From positions 7,407 to 71,406 of the forward strand of contig JBBDYN010000054.1 of the NCBI GenBank assembly GCA_040901465.1: a stretch of 64,000 nt of DNA, given 5' to 3'. The position numbers were made by a program, and so were the translations under genes. Position 1 is the first letter of the stretch; the number at the start of each line of letters is the position of its first letter. The stretch comes from JAUSIF01 sp040901465. Lineage in GTDB: Bacteria > Pseudomonadota > Alphaproteobacteria > Rhizobiales > Xanthobacteraceae. The notes under the pieces were generated by a model, which was not told the origin of the DNA, searched no databases, and saw nothing but the letters and a program-made list of their open reading frames with translations. Shown here one piece after another: positions 8,905 through 17,471 of the stretch.

Positions 8905-9690
8905 ATGCGAGATCACGGATTGCACGAGGCCATTCGCGCAGTAGGCGGGGTGAGCGAACTCGCCCGCCGAATCGGCATTTCGCAGCCCTCGGTTTCCAAC
9001 TGGAATCGGGTTCCCGCGGAGCGGGTGCTCGAGGTCGAGGCGGCAACCGGCATCGAGCGTATCGTGCTTCGCCCGGACCTTTATGGCGAGAGAAAAAAAT
9101 TGGCCGGTGACATCAGCGAAGTCGATTCCGCCCGCGCCCAGGAATATGCATTGCTTGCCGCTTTGCTCGGCCGCGCACCGGATGCAGATCTCCTGGGTCG
9201 TTTGGCTCAATTGCGCGGCGACGCGACGCCGCTCGGCGTCGCCCACACCGCGCTCGCTGAGGCCGCGAGCGACACGACCGCGGATGCGGATAAGGTCGAG
9301 CGCGAGTATTTCAATCTGTTCATCGGCCTCGGCCGTGGCGAGTTGCTGCCCTATGGCTCCTATTATCTGACCGGCTTCCTGCATGAGCGGCCGCTCGCGC
9401 GTCTGCGGCAGGACTTGAACCAGCTCGGCGTCGAGCGCGCGCAGGGAATTGCCGAGCCGGAAGATCACGTCGCGATCCTGTGCGAAGTGATGGCCGGACT
9501 GATCAACGGCAAGTTTCCCGCGGGCCCGGATGCCGATCGCGAATTCTTCGATAAGCACATGCGTCCGTGGGTCGGACGCTTCTTCGCGGATCTTGAGCAG
9601 GCCGAGACGGCGAGCTTCTACCGCCAAGTCGGCACGCTCGGACGTTTGTTCGTCGATATCGAAATGGAGGCCTTCGCTTTGCCGTCATGA
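8905..9690 (+). CDS. TorD-family molybdoenzyme chaperone with N-terminal YdaS/Cro-like helix-turn-helix
   Basis: 261 residues. Residues ~5-60 (GGVSELARRIGISQPSVSNW, then RVPAERVLEVEAATGIERI and LRPDLYG) form a Cro/YdaS-type DNA-binding domain. Residues ~75-255 are a TorD/DmsD-type all-helical chaperone: EYFNLFIGLGRGELLPYGSY, a DHVAILCEVMAGLI stretch, and the C-terminal W-GRFFADLEQAETASFYRQVG. TorD-family proteins bind the Tat leader of molybdoenzymes and hold the apoprotein for cofactor insertion. Here the client is presumably FdhA at 9962, which has a twin-arginine leader. The fusion of a DNA-binding domain suggests that chaperone occupancy is coupled to transcription, which is inference. 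Confidence 0.85.
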   Translation: MRDHGLHEAIRAVGGVSELARRIGISQPSVSNWNRVPAERVLEVEAATGIERIVLRPDLYGERKKLAGDISEVDSARAQEYALLAALLGRAPDADLLGRLAQLRGDATPLGVAHTALAEAASDTTADADKVEREYFNLFIGLGRGELLPYGSYYLTGFLHERPLARLRQDLNQLGVERAQGIAEPEDHVAILCEVMAGLINGKFPAGPDADREFFDKHMRPWVGRFFADLEQAETASFYRQVGTLGRLFVDIEMEAFALPS

Positions 9691-9746
9691 TGCGGCGAGG
9701 GGAAAGCGAGTTTCTAGGGTTTGGGAAATTACGGAGGGATACGGCC

Positions 9747-9950
9747 ATGAAACGGAATGACAAGGCGACGGTGGGCCGTCGTGAATTCCTTCGCACCCTC
9801 GGTGCAGGTGCGGGTCTGGCGGCGACGGCCGCGGTACCGCTCGCGACCGAGGCCGCAGCGGCCGAAACCGACGCGGACAAGAAGAAGGCACGCTATCGGG
9901 AGACCGATCACGTGAAGACCTTCTATCGCGTCAACAAATATCCGAGCTGA
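9747..9950 (+). CDS. Small Tat-signal protein of the formate dehydrogenase operon
   Basis: 67 residues from the ATG at 9747, which has an excellent GGAGGG eight bases upstream. A twin-arginine leader is clear (GRREFLRTLGAGAGLAATAA), leaving a short exported tail RETDHVKTFYRVNKYPS. Proteins of this size and tail sequence regularly precede the catalytic subunit in alphaproteobacterial periplasmic formate dehydrogenase operons. The role is probably structural or in export; only 11 bp separate it from fdhA. Confidence 0.82.
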   Translation: MKRNDKATVGRREFLRTLGAGAGLAATAAVPLATEAAAAETDADKKKARYRETDHVKTFYRVNKYPS

Positions 9951-9961
9951 GGGAGGCGCCC

Positions 9962-12904
9962 GTGCTGATCAAGAGAACTGAACGCGAAGCACGCCGCGGC
10001 ATGCTGGCCGCTGCGCTCACCCAAAAATCCGGCGGCGGTCTCGATCGCCGCACGTTCCTGCGCCGTTCCGGTATCGCGGCGGGCGGTCTGGCCGCGCTGG
10101 GTTCCCTTCCGCTCGGTGCGGTACGCAAGGCCGAGGCCGGTCCGCCTGCGGCGCCGGGCGCCAAGGTGACGACCACCAAGGCGATTTGCACGCACTGCTC
10201 GGTCGGCTGCACCGTCGTTGCCGAGGTGGCGAACGGCGTGTGGATCGGCCAGGAGCCCGGCTGGGACAGCCCGATCAATCGCGGCTCCCACTGCGTCAAG
10301 GGCGCATCCGTGCGCGAGCTCGTGCATGGCGATCGCCGCCTGAAATATCCGATCAAGATGGTCAATGGTCAGTGGACCAAGATTTCCTGGGACCAGGCGA
10401 TCAACGAGATCGGCGACAAGATGATGGCAATCCGCGAGAAGTCCGGGCCGGATTCGGTCTACTGGCTCGGTTCGGCGAAATTCTCCAACGAAGGCGCGTA
10501 TCTGAACCGCAAGTTCGCGGCCTATTGGGGAACGAACAACGTCGACCATCAGGCGCGTATCTGCCATTCGACCACGGTCGCCGGCGTCGCCAATACCTGG
10601 GGCTACGGCGCCATGACCAACAGCTACAACGACATCCGGAAATCCAAGACCCTTGTGTTCATGGGTGGCAATCCGGCTGAGGCTCATCCGGTGTCGTTGC
10701 AGCATCTGTTGGAAGGCAAGGAATTGAATCGGGCGAACTTCATCGTCTTCGATCCGCGCATGTCGCGCACTGCCGCGCATGCGACGGAATATATCCGTGT
10801 GCGCCCGGGAACGCACATCCCGACCATCTACGGCATGCTCTGGCACATCTTCGAGAACGGCTGGGAGGATAAGGAGTTCATCAAGCAGCGTGTCTATGGC
10901 ATGGACGACGTCCGTAAGGAGATCGCCAAGTGGACCCCGGACGAGGTCGAGCGGGTCACCGGCATTCCCGGCGAGCAGCTCAAGCGCATCGCCGAGAAGT
11001 TCGCCAAGGAGAAGCCCTCGACGATTATCTGGGCAATGGGTCAGACCCAGTTCTCATTCGGTACGGCGAATGTTCGCGCCAGCTGCATCGCGCTGCTTGC
11101 CACCGGCAACGTCGGCGGTTTCGGCAATGGGGCTAACATCTTCCGCGGCCATTGCAACGTGCAGGGCGCGACCGACCTCGGTCTCGATATCGTGACGCTG
11201 CCGCTCTATTACGGCCTCGTCGAAGGCGCCTGGCGGCACTGGTGCCGCGTCTGGGAAACCGACTTCGAATGGATGCGCGATCGTTTTGCGGATCCGAAGA
11301 TGATGGGCACCGCCGGCATTCCGTCGACCCGCTGGTTCGACGCGGCCATGTTGCCCAAGGATCAAGTCGCTCAGAAGGACAATCTGAAAGCGATGATGGT
11401 GTTTGGGCACGGCGGCAATACCGTCGTCCGCATGCCGAAGGCGGCGGAAGGCCTCGAGAAGCTCGATCTGCTCGTGGTCGCCGACCCGCATCCGACCACC
11501 TGGGCGGTGCTTTCGGAACGCAAGAACGACACCTACTTGCTCCCGATCTGCACCCAGTTCGAGTGCGCGGGTTCGCGGACGGCCTCGAACCGGTCGATTC
11601 AGTGGTACGAGAAGGTCGTCAATCCGATCTTCGAGTCGAAGACCGACTACGAAGTGTTCTATCTTCTCGCCAAGAAGCTCGGCTTCGCCGACCGGATGTT
11701 CAAGAACATCAAGGTCGAGAACAACGTGCCGGTGGCCGAGGACGTGCTCCGCGAAATCAATCGCGGCGGCTTCTCCACTGGCTATTGCGGCCAGTCGCCG
11801 GAGCGCCTCAAGGCGCACATGCGGAACCAGGACAAGTTCGACATGGTGACGCTGCGGGCACCCAAGGACGCACCGGAGGTCGGCGGCGACTACTACGGTC
11901 TGCCGTGGCCGTGCTGGGGCACGCCGGCGATCCGCCATCCCGGCACGCACCAGCTCTACAACACCCACCTGCACGTCAAGGACGGCGGCGGCACGTTCCG
12001 CGCCCGCTTTGGCGTGGAGCGCGAGGAGAAGCTGCCCGACGGCACGACCCGCAAGGTCAGCCTGCTCGCCGACGGCTCTTATTCCCTGGGCTCCGAGCTC
12101 AAGGACGGCTACCCCGAATTCAATTACGGGGTGCTCAAAAAGCTCGGCTGGGACGGTGACCTCACAGCCGAAGAGCTCGCGACGATCCAGCGCATCAATC
12201 CGGCCAATCCGGATGCGGTCAGCTGGGCGATCGATCTTTCAGGCGGCATCCAGCGCGTTTGTCTGGAGCACGGTGTGATCCACTACGGCAACGGCAAGGC
12301 CCGGGCTAACGCGTTCGGGCTACCGGACGCAATTCCGGTCCATCGCGAGCCGATCTACACGCCGCGGCCGGACTTGGTCGCCAAGTATCCGACGCTGCCC
12401 GACGCGCAGGCCCAGTTCCGTGTGCCAAACATCGGCTTCTCGGTGCAGAAGGCGGCGGTGGACAAGGGAATCGCCAAGCAATTCCCGCTCGTCTTCACCT
12501 CCGGCCGTCTGACCGAGTACGAAGGCGGCGGCGAAGAGACCCGCTCCAACAAGTGGCTCGCCGAGTTGCAGCAGGACAGCTTCGTCGAGATCAATCCTGC
12601 AGACGCGGCCGAGCGCGGCATCACCGACGGCCAGTGGGTCCTTGTCATGGGACCCGAAATGGCGTCCGGCAAGGCGCTGCGCGTGAAGGCGCTCGTGACC
12701 GAGCGCGTCGGCAAGGGCACGGCATGGATGCCCTTCCACTTCGCCGGCTGGTTCCAGAGCGTCGATCAGCGCTCCAAGTACCCGCCCGGCACCGATCCGA
12801 TCGTGCTCGGCGAGAGCGCGAACACGGCCACCACTTACGGCTTCGACCCGGTGACCGGCATGCAGGAACCCAAAGCCACCCTTTGCAACGTCAGGGCGGC
12901 GTAA
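9962..12904 (+). CDS. fdhA: Formate dehydrogenase catalytic (alpha) subunit, periplasmic, Mo/W-bisMGD
   Basis: 980 residues from a GTG with GGGAGG five bases upstream. Twin-arginine motif RRTFLRR at residues 29-35 directs folded export. The 4Fe-4S site is C76-x2-C79-x3-C83 ... C111. The catalytic ligand is Cys201 in RICHSTTVAG, not selenocysteine: there is no in-frame TGA. The molybdopterin oxidoreductase domain follows (MGGNPAEAHPVS, FGHGGNTVVRMP) and the C-terminal MGD-binding domain ends near residue 970. It oxidises formate to CO2 and passes electrons to the iron-sulfur subunit encoded 12 bp downstream. The next genes encode the other FDH-N-type subunits, so quinone is the likely final acceptor via cytochrome b. 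Confidence 0.95.
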   Translation: MLIKRTEREARRGMLAAALTQKSGGGLDRRTFLRRSGIAAGGLAALGSLPLGAVRKAEAGPPAAPGAKVTTTKAICTHCSVGCTVVAEVANGVWIGQEPGWDSPINRGSHCVKGASVRELVHGDRRLKYPIKMVNGQWTKISWDQAINEIGDKMMAIREKSGPDSVYWLGSAKFSNEGAYLNRKFAAYWGTNNVDHQARICHSTTVAGVANTWGYGAMTNSYNDIRKSKTLVFMGGNPAEAHPVSLQHLLEGKELNRANFIVFDPRMSRTAAHATEYIRVRPGTHIPTIYGMLWHIFENGWEDKEFIKQRVYGMDDVRKEIAKWTPDEVERVTGIPGEQLKRIAEKFAKEKPSTIIWAMGQTQFSFGTANVRASCIALLATGNVGGFGNGANIFRGHCNVQGATDLGLDIVTLPLYYGLVEGAWRHWCRVWETDFEWMRDRFADPKMMGTAGIPSTRWFDAAMLPKDQVAQKDNLKAMMVFGHGGNTVVRMPKAAEGLEKLDLLVVADPHPTTWAVLSERKNDTYLLPICTQFECAGSRTASNRSIQWYEKVVNPIFESKTDYEVFYLLAKKLGFADRMFKNIKVENNVPVAEDVLREINRGGFSTGYCGQSPERLKAHMRNQDKFDMVTLRAPKDAPEVGGDYYGLPWPCWGTPAIRHPGTHQLYNTHLHVKDGGGTFRARFGVEREEKLPDGTTRKVSLLADGSYSLGSELKDGYPEFNYGVLKKLGWDGDLTAEELATIQRINPANPDAVSWAIDLSGGIQRVCLEHGVIHYGNGKARANAFGLPDAIPVHREPIYTPRPDLVAKYPTLPDAQAQFRVPNIGFSVQKAAVDKGIAKQFPLVFTSGRLTEYEGGGEETRSNKWLAELQQDSFVEINPADAAERGITDGQWVLVMGPEMASGKALRVKALVTERVGKGTAWMPFHFAGWFQSVDQRSKYPPGTDPIVLGESANTATTYGFDPVTGMQEPKATLCNVRAA

Positions 12905-12916
12905 GGAGGCGTCATC

Positions 12917-13513
12917 ATGGCTAGAATGAAATTCCTTTGTGACGCCGACCGTTGCATCGAATGCAACGCTTGCGTCACCGCCTGCAAGAACGAGCATGAC
13001 GTGCCGTGGGGCATCAACCGGCGGCGCGTCGTCACCATCAATGACGGCAAGCCGGGCGAGCGCTCGATCTCCATGGCCTGCATGCATTGCACCGACGCGC
13101 CCTGCGCGGCGGTGTGTCCGGTGAATTGCTTCTACACCACCGCCGACGGCGTGGTCCTGCACTCCAAGGACATCTGCATCGGCTGCGGCTATTGCTTCTA
13201 CGCGTGCCCGTTCGGCGCGCCGCAATATCCGCGAGTGGGTAATTTCGGTTCGCGCGGCAAGATGGACAAGTGCACCTTCTGCGCCGGCGGCCCGGAAGCG
13301 GACAACACCGCGGTCGAATACGCCCAGTACGGCACCAACCGTCTGGCCGAAGGCAAGCTCCCGCTCTGTGCCGAGATGTGCTCCACGAAGTCGCTCCTCG
13401 CGGGAGACGGAGACATCATCGCCAGCATCTATAAGGAGCGCGTCGCCAAGCGCGGCTACGGCTCCGGCGCGTGGGGCTGGAAGACCGCCTATCGCGAAAC
13501 GATCGCCACCTGA
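12917..13513 (+). CDS. fdhB: Formate dehydrogenase iron-sulfur (beta) subunit
   Basis: 198 residues with four 4Fe-4S binding groups of the FdnH/DmsB type: CDADRCIECNACVTACK, CMHCTDAPCAAVCP, CIGCGYCFYACP, and CTFC ... CAEMC. No Tat leader of its own, so it is exported with FdhA as a complex. It relays electrons from FdhA to the cytochrome b subunit. GGAGG lies ten bases before the ATG. A strong hairpin follows the stop codon (13527-13552). Confidence 0.95.
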   Translation: MARMKFLCDADRCIECNACVTACKNEHDVPWGINRRRVVTINDGKPGERSISMACMHCTDAPCAAVCPVNCFYTTADGVVLHSKDICIGCGYCFYACPFGAPQYPRVGNFGSRGKMDKCTFCAGGPEADNTAVEYAQYGTNRLAEGKLPLCAEMCSTKSLLAGDGDIIASIYKERVAKRGYGSGAWGWKTAYRETIAT

Positions 13514-13526
13514 AACCGGAATGCGG

Positions 13527-13552
13527 CACGCGGCGGGCAAACCCGCCGCGTG
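13527..13552 (+). other. Intercistronic hairpin between fdhB and fdhC
   Basis: Perfect 11-bp inverted repeat cacgcggcggg-caaa-cccgccgcgtg. It is followed by tcgtttcc rather than a clear U tract, so it may be a partial terminator or an mRNA-stabilising element that sets the subunit ratio within the operon. Confidence 0.55.
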
Positions 13553-13593
13553 TCGTTTCCGCAAGCCGAATTTAGAGATTAGGGGAGGATGGC

Positions 13594-14607
13594 ATGGCGA
13601 AATTTCTCGCGCGTGTCCGATACATCGCCGGAGCGCTGGTGCTCCTCGTAGCTATTGCAGTGGCCGCGCCCTTGAGCGCGCAGCAGCCGAGCCCGGTCAA
13701 TCCGACCGCGCAATCGGTCAAGGAAGAGCAGCTGTTCCAGCAGCTCCGCCAGCTCGACGGCCGCGTTTCCATTCCGGATCAGAAGTCGGGAGTACTGATT
13801 CAGCCGGCCGGGCAGGATTGGCGTGCGTTCAACCAGGGCACGCTGCACTGGATCGGCGGCATTGCCATCGTCGGCATGCTCGCACTCCTCATCGTCTTCT
13901 ACACGATGCGCGGCATGATCAAGATTTCGCGCGGCCGTTCGGGGCGCACCATTACACGCTTCAACGGGCTGGAGCGTTTCACGCATTGGCTCACGGCGAG
14001 CACCTTCGTCATCCTCGCGATTTCCGGTGTGAACATCACGTTCGGCAAGTCGCTGCTGCTGCCGCTCATCAGCCCCGAGGCGTTTGGCACGTTTTCGCAA
14101 TGGGCGAAGTATGCGCACAACTATCTGAGCTTCCCGTTCGCGATCGGCGTCGTCCTCATCTTCCTGTTATGGATCAAGGACAACATCCCGGGCAGCGTCG
14201 ACGTGCGTTGGCTCCGGGAGGGCGGCGGCATCATCGGCGACAAACACCCGCCAGCCAAGCGCTTCAACGCCGGCCAGAAGATCGTCTATTGGGTCGTCGT
14301 GCTTGGCGGCGGCGCGGTCGCGATCAGCGGTTATCTTCTGATGTTCCCGTTCTACGGAACGAGCATCGAAGGCATGCAGCTCGCCGCGGTCATTCACGGT
14401 CTCGTGGGCGTGCTTCTCATCGCTGCGATGCTCGCCCACATCTATATCGGCACTCTCGGCATGGAGGGTGCCTTCGAGGCCATGGGCACCGGCGAGGTCG
14501 ACCTGAACTGGGCCGAGGAGCATCACAAGCTCTGGGTCGACGAGGAATTGGAGCGGGCGGGAGTTGCCCATTCCGGCGCCCGCAGGCCGGCAGCCGCCCG
14601 GACCTGA
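13594..14607 (+). CDS. fdhC: Formate dehydrogenase cytochrome b556 (gamma) subunit
   Basis: 337 residues. An N-terminal signal-like hydrophobic segment (ALVLLVAIAVAAPLSAQ) precedes a ~70-residue periplasmic part and then four or five membrane helices: about residues 90-108, 136-155, 176-196, 228-250 and 260-285. His residues suited to heme b are in RFTHWLTAS, YAHNYLS and LAHIYIG, as in the FdnI/FdoI family. It anchors the complex in the cytoplasmic membrane and hands electrons to quinone. GGGGAGG is just upstream of the ATG. Confidence 0.93.
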   Translation: MAKFLARVRYIAGALVLLVAIAVAAPLSAQQPSPVNPTAQSVKEEQLFQQLRQLDGRVSIPDQKSGVLIQPAGQDWRAFNQGTLHWIGGIAIVGMLALLIVFYTMRGMIKISRGRSGRTITRFNGLERFTHWLTASTFVILAISGVNITFGKSLLLPLISPEAFGTFSQWAKYAHNYLSFPFAIGVVLIFLLWIKDNIPGSVDVRWLREGGGIIGDKHPPAKRFNAGQKIVYWVVVLGGGAVAISGYLLMFPFYGTSIEGMQLAAVIHGLVGVLLIAAMLAHIYIGTLGMEGAFEAMGTGEVDLNWAEEHHKLWVDEELERAGVAHSGARRPAAART

Positions 14608-14628
14608 CGCCCCGTTTGCGACGATTTC

Positions 14629-14657
14629 GCGCCCGGCGCCAACGCGCCGGGCGCTTT
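14629..14657 (+). terminator. Rho-independent terminator-like hairpin after fdhC
   Basis: Perfect 11-bp stem gcgcccggcgc-caac-gcgccgggcgc followed directly by TTT. It lies between fdhC and mobB and also precedes the mobB ribosome-binding site by a few bases, so read-through could give low expression of mobB and moeA. Confidence 0.55.
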
Positions 14658-14671
14658 GCTATAAGGGGGCC

Positions 14672-15199
14672 ATGCGCATCATCGGCCTCGCCGGCTGGAG
14701 CGGCTCCGGAAAGACCACGCTCGTCGCCCGGGTGATCCCCGTGCTGACTGGGCGAGGCTTGCGCGTCTCGACCGTCAAGCACGCGCACCACGGCTTCGAC
14801 GTCGACATTCCCGGCAAGGATTCGCACACGCACCGCACCGCGGGCGCCAGCGAGGTTTTCGTCGCCTCCGCCCGGCGCTGGGCGCATATCCACGAGCTGC
14901 GCGGCGAGGAGGAGCCGCAGCTCGCCGACGTTCTCGCGCGCCTCGCGCCCGTCGATCTCGTGATCGTCGAGGGCTACAAGCGCCACCCGCATCCCAAGCT
15001 CGAAGTCTATCGCGCGGACGTCGGCAAGCCGCTCCTGCATCCCGACGACGACTGGATCGTGGCGGTGGCGTCGGACGCGCCGGTGCCCGGCGCGCGCGTT
15101 CCAGTGCTCGATCTCGCGGACGCCGAGAAGATCGCCGACGTGCTGATGATCGAGTCGGTGCCGGTGGACCGGCTCGGGGCCGAGACGGAGCAGGTCTGA
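14672..15199 (+). CDS. mobB: Molybdopterin-guanine dinucleotide biosynthesis protein MobB
   Basis: 175 residues from ATG 14672, with AAGGGGG just upstream. P-loop GWSGSGKTTL at the N-terminus, then TVKHAHHGFDVDIPGKDS, the THRTAGA motif and VIVEGYKRHPHPKLEVYR, all typical of MobB. It is a GTP-binding partner that improves attachment of GMP to molybdopterin by MobA (encoded at 16673 on the other strand). The stop codon overlaps the moeA start (ATG at 15199), so the two are coupled. Confidence 0.95.
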   Translation: MRIIGLAGWSGSGKTTLVARVIPVLTGRGLRVSTVKHAHHGFDVDIPGKDSHTHRTAGASEVFVASARRWAHIHELRGEEEPQLADVLARLAPVDLVIVEGYKRHPHPKLEVYRADVGKPLLHPDDDWIVAVASDAPVPGARVPVLDLADAEKIADVLMIESVPVDRLGAETEQV

Positions 15200-16455
15200 T
15201 GGCACAGCTCTCCGACGATTGTTTCGCCTTCGGCGGTGCGCTCCTGCCGGTCGAGGAGGCGGGGCGCATGATGGCCGAGCATGTGCCGCCGGTTGTGGAA
15301 ATCGAGACGGTCGCGCTCGCCGATGCGGTGGGCCGCGTGATCGCGCGCGGCGTGAAGTCGAAGATCGCATTGCCGCCGTTCGATAATTCGGCGGTCGACG
15401 GCTACGCCGTTCGCCACGCCGACATCGCTGCGGACGGCGAGACGCTGCTCAAGCTCGCCGGACGTCTCCAGGCGGGGAACCGCACCGCGGCGGCGGTTGG
15501 GGCAGGCGAGGCGATCCGCATTTTCACCGGCGCGGCGATGCCCGCGGGTGCCGACACGGTCTTCATGCAGGAGGACGTCCGCGCAGAAGGCGACGCGGTC
15601 GTGGTTCCGGCGGGCCTGAAACTCGGCGCAAACCGCCGTCTCGCCGGCGAGGATCTGAGAGAGGGCGCGGTCGCGTTGCCCACGGGCCGCAGGCTCGGGC
15701 CGCAGGACGTGGCGCTCGCCGCCGCGATCGGCCTCACGCATCTCGAAGTGCGCCGCCGCCCGCGCGTCGCGGTATTTTCCACCGGCGACGAGATCGTCGA
15801 GCCGGGCCAACCGCTCGGCGCGGCTTCGCTTTATGACGCGAACCGGTTTCTGCTGCTCGCTCTCCTGCGCGAGATGGGCGCGGAAGCCCACGATCTCGGC
15901 ATCCTCAAGGACGATCCCGCGGTGCTCGCGCCCGCGATCGACGCTGCGGCCGCGAACCACGATCTCGTGCTCACGTCAGGCGGGGTCTCGACCGGCGAAG
16001 CCGATCACGTGAAGGCGGCCGTCGAAAAAGTCGGCAAACTCGTTCTGTGGCGCCTCGCGATCAAGCCGGGCAGGCCGGTGGCAATGGGCGTCGTGCGCGG
16101 CACGGCCTTCGCCGGATTGCCGGGCAATCCAGTCGCTGTCTTCGTCACTTTCGTGCACGTCGTGCGGCCGTTGCTTCTGCGGCTTGCGGGCGCGGACGCG
16201 GCACCGCTCGCGGCGCTGCCGGTGCGTGCAGCTTTCAAATATCGCAAGAAGAAAGGCCGCCGCGAATATGTGCGTGTCGGCCTGCGGCGTGCGCCCGACG
16301 GGATGATCGAGGCGGTCAAGCACCCGCAAGAGGGTGCGGGCGTGATCACGTCATTGACGGAAACGGACGGACTTGCCGAATTGCCGGAAGACCGCCTCGA
16401 GGTCGAGCCGGGTTCGACCGTCGGCTTTCTTTCTTACGCGGCGCTGGTCGGCTGA
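15199..16455 (+). CDS. moeA: Molybdopterin molybdotransferase MoeA
   Basis: 418 residues, the usual single-chain MoeA length. Landmarks: PPFDNSAVDGYAVR near residue 60, the IFTGAAMPAGADTV segment, VFSTGDEIVEPGQPL, SLYDANRF, TSGGVSTGEADHVK, and GLPGNPVAVFVTFV, covering the four MoeA subdomains. It inserts molybdate into MPT-AMP. It lacks the C-terminal binding-like domain of the other MoeA-type protein in this window (2-1666). Coupled to mobB by overlap. Confidence 0.95.
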   Translation: MAQLSDDCFAFGGALLPVEEAGRMMAEHVPPVVEIETVALADAVGRVIARGVKSKIALPPFDNSAVDGYAVRHADIAADGETLLKLAGRLQAGNRTAAAVGAGEAIRIFTGAAMPAGADTVFMQEDVRAEGDAVVVPAGLKLGANRRLAGEDLREGAVALPTGRRLGPQDVALAAAIGLTHLEVRRRPRVAVFSTGDEIVEPGQPLGAASLYDANRFLLLALLREMGAEAHDLGILKDDPAVLAPAIDAAAANHDLVLTSGGVSTGEADHVKAAVEKVGKLVLWRLAIKPGRPVAMGVVRGTAFAGLPGNPVAVFVTFVHVVRPLLLRLAGADAAPLAALPVRAAFKYRKKKGRREYVRVGLRRAPDGMIEAVKHPQEGAGVITSLTETDGLAELPEDRLEVEPGSTVGFLSYAALVG

Positions 16456-16477
16456 AGGACGCAGAGGCCGGTCTTGA

Positions 16478-16603
16478 TCAGAGCCGCACGCTCGAGGGCG
16501 CAGTAAAGGCGACGGAGGCGGGCGTCTGCAGGCCGTTCAACACGAACACGGCGCCGACGGCGAGAACGATCGCGACCGCGCACGAAGCAAGAAATACTTT
16601 CAT
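16478..16603 (-). CDS. Small single-helix membrane or exported protein, unknown function
   Basis: 41 residues from an ATG with GGAGGGG eight bases upstream, which decides this start. The protein is essentially one hydrophobic helix (MKVFLASCAVAIVLAVGAVF) plus a short tail ending SSVRL. Similar tiny proteins are common in this order, but I know of no assigned function. It lies in the gap between convergent moeA and mobA. Confidence 0.6.
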   Translation of the reverse strand: MKVFLASCAVAIVLAVGAVFVLNGLQTPASVAFTAPSSVRL

Positions 16604-16672
16604 TGCCTTCCCCTCCCCAAGCATCGGTGTATTTTGTCGCATTATGCGCCGAAACCCGCATGAATCAAGCAT

Positions 16673-17329
16673 TCATGCGCCTGGGTGTTGCGACGCCGTC
16701 CGCTTTGCCGCAGCCAGATCCTCGGGCCGATTGACGTTGAAAAAGGGGTCGATCGGCTGATCCGGCCATTCTGCGATGGCGACTCCGTGGCGGCCGGTCC
16801 AGACCTCGATCTTGTGCAGGTCCTCGTCGATCAGCGCTCGCCGTAGGTCGCCGCGGAGCCGCACCGGCCAGAGCCCGGCGACGGGATGCCGCCAGTCGCC
16901 CGACTTCGCGCAGGCGAGGGGCGTGCCGGCCTCAACCCGGGCCGCGTGCAGCCGCGCCACGAGATCGTGCGGCGCGAACGGGCAGTCGCCCGGCACGCTC
17001 GCGATCCATTCGACCGACGCATTCGCGGCCGCCCAGTCGAGGCCGGCGAGAATGCCGGCGAGCGGCCCGGCGAAATCCGGAATGTCGTCGGGGACGACCG
17101 GGAGCCCGAAGTGGGCGAAGCGCGCGGGATCCCCGTTCGCATTGAGGATGACGCCGGTGCATTGCGGCTTCAGCCGCGCGAGCACGCGGTCCAGGATGGT
17201 TTCTCCCCCGATCTTCAATAAGGCCTTATCGCCGCCGCCCATGCGCCGCGCGAGGCCGCCCGCGAGCACGAGGCCGAGGGTAGGGGAATAGCTGTTGCTC
17301 GATGAGCCCAAGGTCTTCCTCGGCGTCAT
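16673..17329 (-). CDS. mobA: Molybdenum cofactor guanylyltransferase MobA
   Basis: About 218 residues. Nucleotidyltransferase signature LVLAGGLARRMGGGDKAL, then PVVPDDIPDFAGPLAGILAG, SVPGDCPF, and FFNVNRPEDLAAA near the C-terminus. It transfers GMP from GTP to Mo-molybdopterin to give the MGD cofactor needed by FdhA. The start is uncertain: the ATG at 17329 lies inside the palindromic repeat 17325-17446, whereas a TTG at 17311, six bases after GAGG, would keep the repeat out of the protein and begin 12 residues before LVLAGG. Longer upstream extensions are just translated repeat. Confidence 0.9.
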   Translation of the reverse strand: MTPRKTLGSSSNSYSPTLGLVLAGGLARRMGGGDKALLKIGGETILDRVLARLKPQCTGVILNANGDPARFAHFGLPVVPDDIPDFAGPLAGILAGLDWAAANASVEWIASVPGDCPFAPHDLVARLHAARVEAGTPLACAKSGDWRHPVAGLWPVRLRGDLRRALIDEDLHKIEVWTGRHGVAIAEWPDQPIDPFFNVNRPEDLAAAKRTASQHPGA

Positions 17330-17446
17330 GCCCGGCACGCGGGTCCGGCCTGGCCGGCGCGAGTGTAAACCCTGTGCCGGGCATCCACGTCTTAACAAGA
17401 TCGCCACTCTAAAAACGTGGATGGCCGGGACCAGCCCGGCCATGAC
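17325..17446. repeat. REP-like palindromic element (gtcatgcccgg family), copy 2
   Basis: Starts gtcatgcccggcacgcgggt and ends with the reverse-complement type sequence ggccgggaccagcccggcca followed by tgac. A nested inverted repeat catccacgt...acgtggatg lies inside. It separates mobA from fdhD and overlaps the annotated 5' end of mobA. Confidence 0.8.
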
Positions 17447-17471
17447 GATAAATTTAGTCCGCCCGTCAAAC

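Noticed and set aside
9962..12904. Selenocysteine formate dehydrogenase
   Set aside because: There is no in-frame TGA; the active-site position is a Cys codon (residue 201) and no SECIS-like hairpin is needed.
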